Origin: CAVYXZ01 sp965223835
GTDB lineage: Bacteria > Chloroflexota > Anaerolineae > Aggregatilineales > Phototrophicaceae
Reading direction: 5' to 3'
NCBI GenBank assembly: GCA_965223835.1
Contig: CBDCXQ010000001.1
Location: 5,146,001 to 5,210,000 of the forward strand
Length of the DNA stretch: 64,000 nt
A program made the position numbers and the translations under genes. The notes under the pieces are model-generated. The model had not been told where the DNA came from and did not search any database. It was given only the letters and a program-made list of their open reading frames with translations. Positions 59,691 to 64,000 of this stretch are shown in pieces (the stretch's first letter is position 1; the number at the start of each line of letters is the position of its first letter).

Positions 59691-60898
59691 GTGAACGGAT
59701 TGATTTAGAGCAGCGCCGCGAACTGATTCGCGCCAAATATGGCGTAACCAGCACCCAGGCTCCGGTGGGGCTGAAAATAGATGGCCCACAGGAAAATGTC
59801 GACGAACAATATTATTACGCCACTCAATGGCAACTGATGTGGTGGCGCTTTCGTCGCCATCGCATGGCCTTGCTGTCCGGGTTCTTGCTCATTCTGCTCT
59901 ATCTGGTTGCCGCGCTGACGGAATTTGTGGCACCTTATGCCGCGACCGAGCGCTTTCGGCGTTTCCAACAAGCACCGCCCTCAACCGTCTATTGGACTGA
60001 CGAGAACGGCTTCCGGGGTCCATTTATTTATGGCCTTGAACAAGAGCGTGATCCGGTGACACTGCGCATGACGTTTGTCGAAAACCGGGAAGAGATCTAT
60101 CCAATTCGTTTGTTTGTGGAAACCGAACCCTATAAGTTATGGGGGCTGATTGAGGTGCAGCATCGGCTCTTTGGGCTGGGTGATGCGGACGATGCCCGGA
60201 TTGGCATCTGGTTATTCGGCCTCGATTCGCTGGCGCGGGATGTGTTTTCGCGCACAGTGCATGGGGCACGTATTTCGTTGACAATTGGACTGGTGAGCGT
60301 CGTGGTGACGTTTGTTCTCGGCACCCTGTTGGGCGGCATATCCGGCTATTTTGGCGGCGTAATTGATAACATCATCCAGCGCATCATTGAGTTTTTGCGG
60401 GCGATTCCACAACTGCCACTCTGGATGACGCTGGCCGCCGCCGTCCCGAAGGAATGGCCGCCCATCTATGTCTACTTTGCCATTACGTTGATTCTGGCAT
60501 TGCTCAACTGGGTGGGGCTGGCACGGGTGGTGCGCGGACGGTTACTCTCGATGCGCGAAGAAGATTATGCGCTGGCTGCGCGTTCTTCCGGGGCCAGTGA
60601 CCGCCGCATCATTATCACCCATCTCCTGCCGGGGTTCACCAGTCATTTGATCCTGTCGGTGACGCTCATGATTCCGCAGATGATTTTGTACGAAACGGCG
60701 TTGAGTTTTCTCGGTCTGGGCATGCAACCCCCGGCTGTCAGTTGGGGCGTACTCCTCCAGGACTTTCGCGATATTTTGGCGATTTTCCACACTCCCTGGC
60801 TGCTCCTCCCGGCCATCTGCGTGTTAATCACCGTGCTGCTGTTCAACTTTGTGGGTGATGGCCTGCGCGATGCGGCGGACCCCTATTCAAACATCTGA
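59687..60898 (+). CDS. ABC importer permease (OppC/DppC type)
   Basis: A 403-residue permease: long cytoplasmic N-terminus, a first helix (ALLSGFLLILLYLVAALTEFV, about 66-88), a soluble extracytoplasmic insert of about 100 residues (ATERFRRFQQ to GDADDARIG), then five helices. The EAA region reads EEDYALAARSSGASDRRIIITHLLPGF, and GLDSLARDVFSRTVHGARISLTIGL is the diagnostic OppC N-terminal core block. The extended insert makes it longer than the usual 280-320 residues. Its start overlaps the OppB-type stop by ATGA, and its stop overlaps the next start by TGATG. Confidence 0.92.
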   Translation: MSERIDLEQRRELIRAKYGVTSTQAPVGLKIDGPQENVDEQYYYATQWQLMWWRFRRHRMALLSGFLLILLYLVAALTEFVAPYAATERFRRFQQAPPSTVYWTDENGFRGPFIYGLEQERDPVTLRMTFVENREEIYPIRLFVETEPYKLWGLIEVQHRLFGLGDADDARIGIWLFGLDSLARDVFSRTVHGARISLTIGLVSVVVTFVLGTLLGGISGYFGGVIDNIIQRIIEFLRAIPQLPLWMTLAAAVPKEWPPIYVYFAITLILALLNWVGLARVVRGRLLSMREEDYALAARSSGASDRRIIITHLLPGFTSHLILSVTLMIPQMILYETALSFLGLGMQPPAVSWGVLLQDFRDILAIFHTPWLLLPAICVLITVLLFNFVGDGLRDAADPYSNI

Positions 60899-61974
60899 TG
60901 CCGGATAAGGAAGCCACGATGCAAACTGATCAGCCGCCCATGAAAGCAAACGACAAACTGCATGATGAAGTATTGCTTGAAGTTCGTGATCTTCAAGTGG
61001 AGTTTAAACTGCGCGAAGGTCCGGTTCAGGCGGTCAACGGGGTTAGCTTTGCGGTGCAACGCGGCCAGACGCTGGGCATCATTGGCGAAAGCGGCAGCGG
61101 CAAATCGGTGACGGCTCAGGCTATCATGCGCCTCACCCCACCGCCCGGCGCAGTCACGGCTGGTGAAATCTTATTACACCGCGAAACGGGTGGTGGTCGG
61201 CAGACCATTGATCTGGCACAAATCTCACCATCCGGTGACGCCATCCGCGACGTGCGCTGGAACGATATTAGCATGATCTTCCAGGAACCGATGACCTCTT
61301 TCAGCCCGGTGCATACGATTGAAGATCAGATTACCGAAGCCATGTTGCTGCACATCGCCAACATCAACCGGCAAGGGGCACGCACCAAAGCGATTGAACT
61401 GCTCAATCATGTGGGCATTCCCAATGCTGAAAAGCTGATCGATTCGTACTCGTTTCAATTCAGTGGCGGGATGCGCCAAAGGGCCATGATCGCAATGGCA
61501 CTGGCTTGCAACCCGCAACTCTTGATTGCTGATGAACCAACAACCGCACTGGATGTTACGATTGAAGCCCAGATTCTGGCGCTCATCAAGAGTTTGCAGG
61601 CTGAGTACAACATGGCGGTCATTTTCATCACGCATGATATTGCCGTCATCGGCGAGATGTCCGATGAGGTCGTGGTGATGTACCTGGGGCAGGTGATGGA
61701 ACGCGGCAGTGTGGACCAGATTTTTGCCGAACCGCTGCATCCTTATACGCGTGCCCTGTGGCGGTCGATACCCACCGTCGACGGCGACCTGGAACGCTTG
61801 CAGCCGATTGCCGGAACCTTGCCCAGTCCCTATGAAGTCCAAACCGGTTGTCCGTTTTTCTCGCGTTGTGATCTGAACATCCCCGGTGTTTGCGATCACA
61901 TCCAACCGCAACTGATTGAGGTGGCACCGGGCCATACTGTGCGCTGTGTCTTGTACGAAGACCTGGAGGGCTAA
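60898..61974 (+). CDS. ABC importer ATPase (OppD/DppD type)
   Basis: A 358-residue ATPase. Walker A is IIGESGSGKSVTAQA, the Q-loop lies in MIFQEPMTSFSPVHT, the signature is FSGGMRQRAMIAMAL, Walker B is LLIADEPTTALDV and the H-loop is IFITHDIAV. The C-terminal oligopeptide-type domain has a cysteine cluster (CPFFSRCDLNIPGVC plus a later C) that binds an iron-sulfur cluster in relatives. The start at 60898 is coupled to the upstream stop (TGATG), but an ATG at 60919 preceded by AAGGA is equally possible. Both give a complete ATPase. Confidence 0.92.
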   Translation: MPDKEATMQTDQPPMKANDKLHDEVLLEVRDLQVEFKLREGPVQAVNGVSFAVQRGQTLGIIGESGSGKSVTAQAIMRLTPPPGAVTAGEILLHRETGGGRQTIDLAQISPSGDAIRDVRWNDISMIFQEPMTSFSPVHTIEDQITEAMLLHIANINRQGARTKAIELLNHVGIPNAEKLIDSYSFQFSGGMRQRAMIAMALACNPQLLIADEPTTALDVTIEAQILALIKSLQAEYNMAVIFITHDIAVIGEMSDEVVVMYLGQVMERGSVDQIFAEPLHPYTRALWRSIPTVDGDLERLQPIAGTLPSPYEVQTGCPFFSRCDLNIPGVCDHIQPQLIEVAPGHTVRCVLYEDLEG

Positions 61975-61975
61975 G

Positions 61976-62998
61976 ATGGCAACCACACCTACAACCATTC
62001 TTGAGGTCAACAATCTCAAAAAATACTTCCCGCTCCAGGGAAAGGGGTTGTTGCGGCGCACCGTCGGTTATATCAAAGCCGTCGATGATGTCAGTTTTAC
62101 GGTGCAACGCGGCGAGACGTTAGGCGTCATTGGCGAAAGTGGTTGCGGCAAGACCACGCTGGGGCGCTGTGTCTCCTACCTGTATGAGCGCACTGACGGC
62201 GAGATTATCGTGCGCGATGATGAGCATGAGTTTCGCCTGGATAATCTGGAACGGGGCAACAACAGCGACTTTCGCAAGATCGTTCAGGTCATCTTTCAAG
62301 ATCCGTTTGCTTCGTTGAACCCGCGCCTGAGCGTGCTGCGCAGTGTGGGCGAACCCTTGCTGGTGAATGGGATTGCGAGTGGGCGCGAACTCGAAGAACG
62401 CGTGGCTGATATGATTCAACGCGTCGGGTTGGATGTTGGTCATTTGCAGCGTTTTCCGCACAGTTTCAGCGGCGGCCAACGCCAGCGCATTAGCATCGCC
62501 CGCGCGCTGGTCATTAACCCCAAACTGGTGGTCGCCGACGAACCAGTGTCCGCGCTGGATGTCTCGATTCAAGCGCAAATGCTCAACTTGCTCAAAGATT
62601 TACAGCAGGAATTTGAATTATCCTATTTGTTTATTTCGCACAGCATGAGCGTCATCCGCTACATGAGCGATCGCATTCTGGTGATGTATGCCGGCAAGGT
62701 CGTTGAAACCGGTTTACGCGATGACATCCTGCGGCAACCGCTGCATCCGTATACCGAGATGTTGCTCAAAGCCGTCCCCAAAGTGACTAAACGCCAGAGC
62801 GCCCGGTTAACGCAGGCCACCATTGGCGAACCGCCCAATCTGCTCGATCTACCCCAGGGCTGTGTTTTTCATCCGCGTTGTCCCTATGCCAAAGCCGTTT
62901 GCAAAGAAGAGCGCCCCGAACTGCGCACGATCAATGACAATCGGCAGGTCAGTTGTCATCTGGCCGAAGAACTCGTGCTGCAAGGCGTCTTTGATTAG
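61976..62998 (+). CDS. ABC importer ATPase (OppF/DppF type)
   Basis: A 340-residue ATPase. Walker A is VIGESGCGKTTLGRC, the Q-loop region is VIFQDPFASLNPRL (diagnostic for OppF), the signature is FSGGQRQRISIARAL, Walker B is LVVADEPVSALDV and the H-loop is LFISHSMSV. It ends with the cysteine cluster FHPRCPYAKAVCKEE...CHLA. The ATG at 61976 follows GGAGG and lies one base after the preceding stop. A longer reading from 61916 would overlap the OppD-type gene. This closes the operon of regulator, sulfatase, binding protein, two permeases and two ATPases. Confidence 0.93.
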   Translation: MATTPTTILEVNNLKKYFPLQGKGLLRRTVGYIKAVDDVSFTVQRGETLGVIGESGCGKTTLGRCVSYLYERTDGEIIVRDDEHEFRLDNLERGNNSDFRKIVQVIFQDPFASLNPRLSVLRSVGEPLLVNGIASGRELEERVADMIQRVGLDVGHLQRFPHSFSGGQRQRISIARALVINPKLVVADEPVSALDVSIQAQMLNLLKDLQQEFELSYLFISHSMSVIRYMSDRILVMYAGKVVETGLRDDILRQPLHPYTEMLLKAVPKVTKRQSARLTQATIGEPPNLLDLPQGCVFHPRCPYAKAVCKEERPELRTINDNRQVSCHLAEELVLQGVFD

Positions 62999-63034
62999 AT
63001 GCTGTTATGTCCAAACCAACTCGTACACTAAATG

Positions 63035-63781
63035 TCAGACAGCGGTCACCAGAATCGGCTTGCCCTGCGTGATAATCACCGTATGTTCATATTGCGCTGC
63101 CAGACTGCCATCGGTCGTGCGCAACGTCCAACCGTCGGGCTGCGTCTTGACATGAATCGCCCCGGTCGTCAGGAACGGTTCCAGCGTCATGACCATGCCT
63201 TCGCGCAGTTTCTGGCGGGCACTGCGATTAAAGAAATGCGGTACCGCGTGCGGCGGCTCGTGTAAACTCCGCCCCACACCATGCCCGCCCAATTCCCGGA
63301 TGATCTTATAACCGGCGGGCTTGGCGATTTTTTCCACCGCTTTGCCGATCACGTTGAGCGGTCGCCCGGCGCGGGCGGCGCCAATCGCTGCTTCGAGGGC
63401 CTGACAGGTCGTATCCAGCAGATGTTGCTTTTTGGGGTCAATCGGCGGCACATGGAAACTGCCACCGGTGTCGGCATAATAGCCATCGAGTTCCGCTGAT
63501 ACATCAATATTCACCAGATCGCCGGGCTGTATCTCGCGCTTACTGGGAATGCCATGCGCGGCTTCATCATTGATGCTGATACAGGTGTGACCGGGGAACT
63601 TGTACGTCAAAATGGGTGCGGACCGTGCGCCGTGCCGGGCCATAAACTCCGCCCCAAGCTGGTCGAGGTCCTCGGTCTTCATGCCCGGTTCCAGTTTCTC
63701 ACCCATATATTGCAGTGTCAGGCCAACGATCCGCCCGATTTTCATCAACCCGACAATATCTTGTTCGTTATCAATTGACAT
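63035..63781 (-). CDS. map: Type I methionine aminopeptidase
   Basis: A 248-residue enzyme that removes N-terminal Met from new proteins. The metal ligands sit in VNIDVSAELDGYYADTGGSF (two Asp), GGHGVGRSLHEPP (His), MVMTLEPF (Glu) and QYEHTVIIT (Glu). The substrate-side His is in TCISINDEAAHGIP. Length is typical for type Ia without an N-terminal zinc finger. It converges on the importer operon with 36 bases between stops. Promoter and upstream neighbours lie near or beyond the window edge. Confidence 0.93.
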   Translation of the reverse strand: MSIDNEQDIVGLMKIGRIVGLTLQYMGEKLEPGMKTEDLDQLGAEFMARHGARSAPILTYKFPGHTCISINDEAAHGIPSKREIQPGDLVNIDVSAELDGYYADTGGSFHVPPIDPKKQHLLDTTCQALEAAIGAARAGRPLNVIGKAVEKIAKPAGYKIIRELGGHGVGRSLHEPPHAVPHFFNRSARQKLREGMVMTLEPFLTTGAIHVKTQPDGWTLRTTDGSLAAQYEHTVIITQGKPILVTAV

Positions 63782-64000
63782 GGTGCTTTTCCTGATGAGT
63801 CCATACTATGTGCCTCCAAACTATAACGGCAATGGTGTCTGCAAGGCAAGACACAGCGCTGAATCGAATGCATTCGTAGACATGACAATTGTGAGGAAGA
63901 CGCGAAGGTCGCCCCACCGCCAATGGCAAATGATCGCGTGCAATGACTCAGCACACAGTACGATGCACTTCAGAACTTTTACAAATGGCGCAGTTTATCC
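63782..64000 (+). other. Window end without a recognised gene
   Basis: The last 219 bases lie upstream of map and contain no coding sequence I can support on either strand. A neighbouring gene probably begins beyond the window. Confidence 0.5.

Noticed and set aside
1..64000. tRNA, rRNA, CRISPR array, prophage
   Set aside because: I scanned the gaps for cloverleaf-like sequences, regularly spaced repeats and phage genes and found none that hold up; a short tRNA-like stretch could still be missed by eye.

Overview
The window reads as a chromosomal segment of a free-living heterotrophic bacterium, most likely a member of the Chloroflexota (Anaerolineae-like). This placement is an inference. 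It rests on the mix of families: FtsX-type permeases, bacterial SH3 proteins with Pro/Thr linkers, a YtxH-like small protein, LLM flavin oxidoreductases, phytanoyl-CoA dioxygenases, several sulfatase-superfamily enzymes, ArnT/PMT-like membrane proteins and a family 5 peptide/sugar ABC system. GC content is moderate. Genes are packed tightly, with many TAATG, TGATG and ATGA stop/start overlaps and frequent GTG and TTG starts. I saw no rRNA, tRNA, CRISPR array or prophage.

Layout. 1-3333 (minus): prmC (partial), a yjjX-type NTPase, an LLM oxidoreductase, a CPBP protease and a DEDDh exonuclease. 3423-6104: a large FtsX-type permease with no ATPase beside it. 6264-9423: a phytanoyl-CoA dioxygenase, a cupin coupled to an SH3/M23 peptidase, and a TPR-like small protein. 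9662-12825: an alkaline-phosphatase-superfamily enzyme with Thr at the nucleophile position, and treS. 13018-19232: a secreted beta-propeller, a YceI protein, a YtxH-like protein, RidA, an LLM oxidoreductase, a DMT protein, a YcaQ-like protein and a tiny basic protein. 19604-29210: a heterodimeric ABC exporter, then a surface-glycan-like group (methyltransferase, two polytopic proteins) and an SH3 protein. 29603-32564: a P1B-4 metal ATPase, a deoxyribosyltransferase-like gene and the remnant of a second ATPase.

32566-40203 (minus): a catabolic set (oxidoreductase, sulfatase, ABC exporter, HpcH/HpaI aldolase) interrupted by a complete IS4-like element at 35307-36740. 40329-43742: two unrecognised tandem paralogues that share an APLPGYF tail, a small membrane protein and an MFS carrier. 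43862-47580: a glycan-type operon (beta-propeller lyase-like protein, GH4 glycosidase, zinc dehydrogenase). 47887-51428: a methyltransferase and a two-component system. 51732-53160: a Rieske protein overlapping an amidohydrolase.

53484-62998 is the most coherent system. A DeoR-type regulator fused to a periplasmic-binding-protein-like domain overlaps a formylglycine-type sulfatase gene, followed by a complete family 5 ABC importer (binding protein, two permeases, two ATPases). The arrangement suggests uptake and desulfation of a sulfated compound, controlled by a regulator with two ligand-binding modules. A 140-bp MITE-like repeat sits between the binding-protein gene and the first permease gene. 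The window ends with a methionine aminopeptidase gene on the minus strand.
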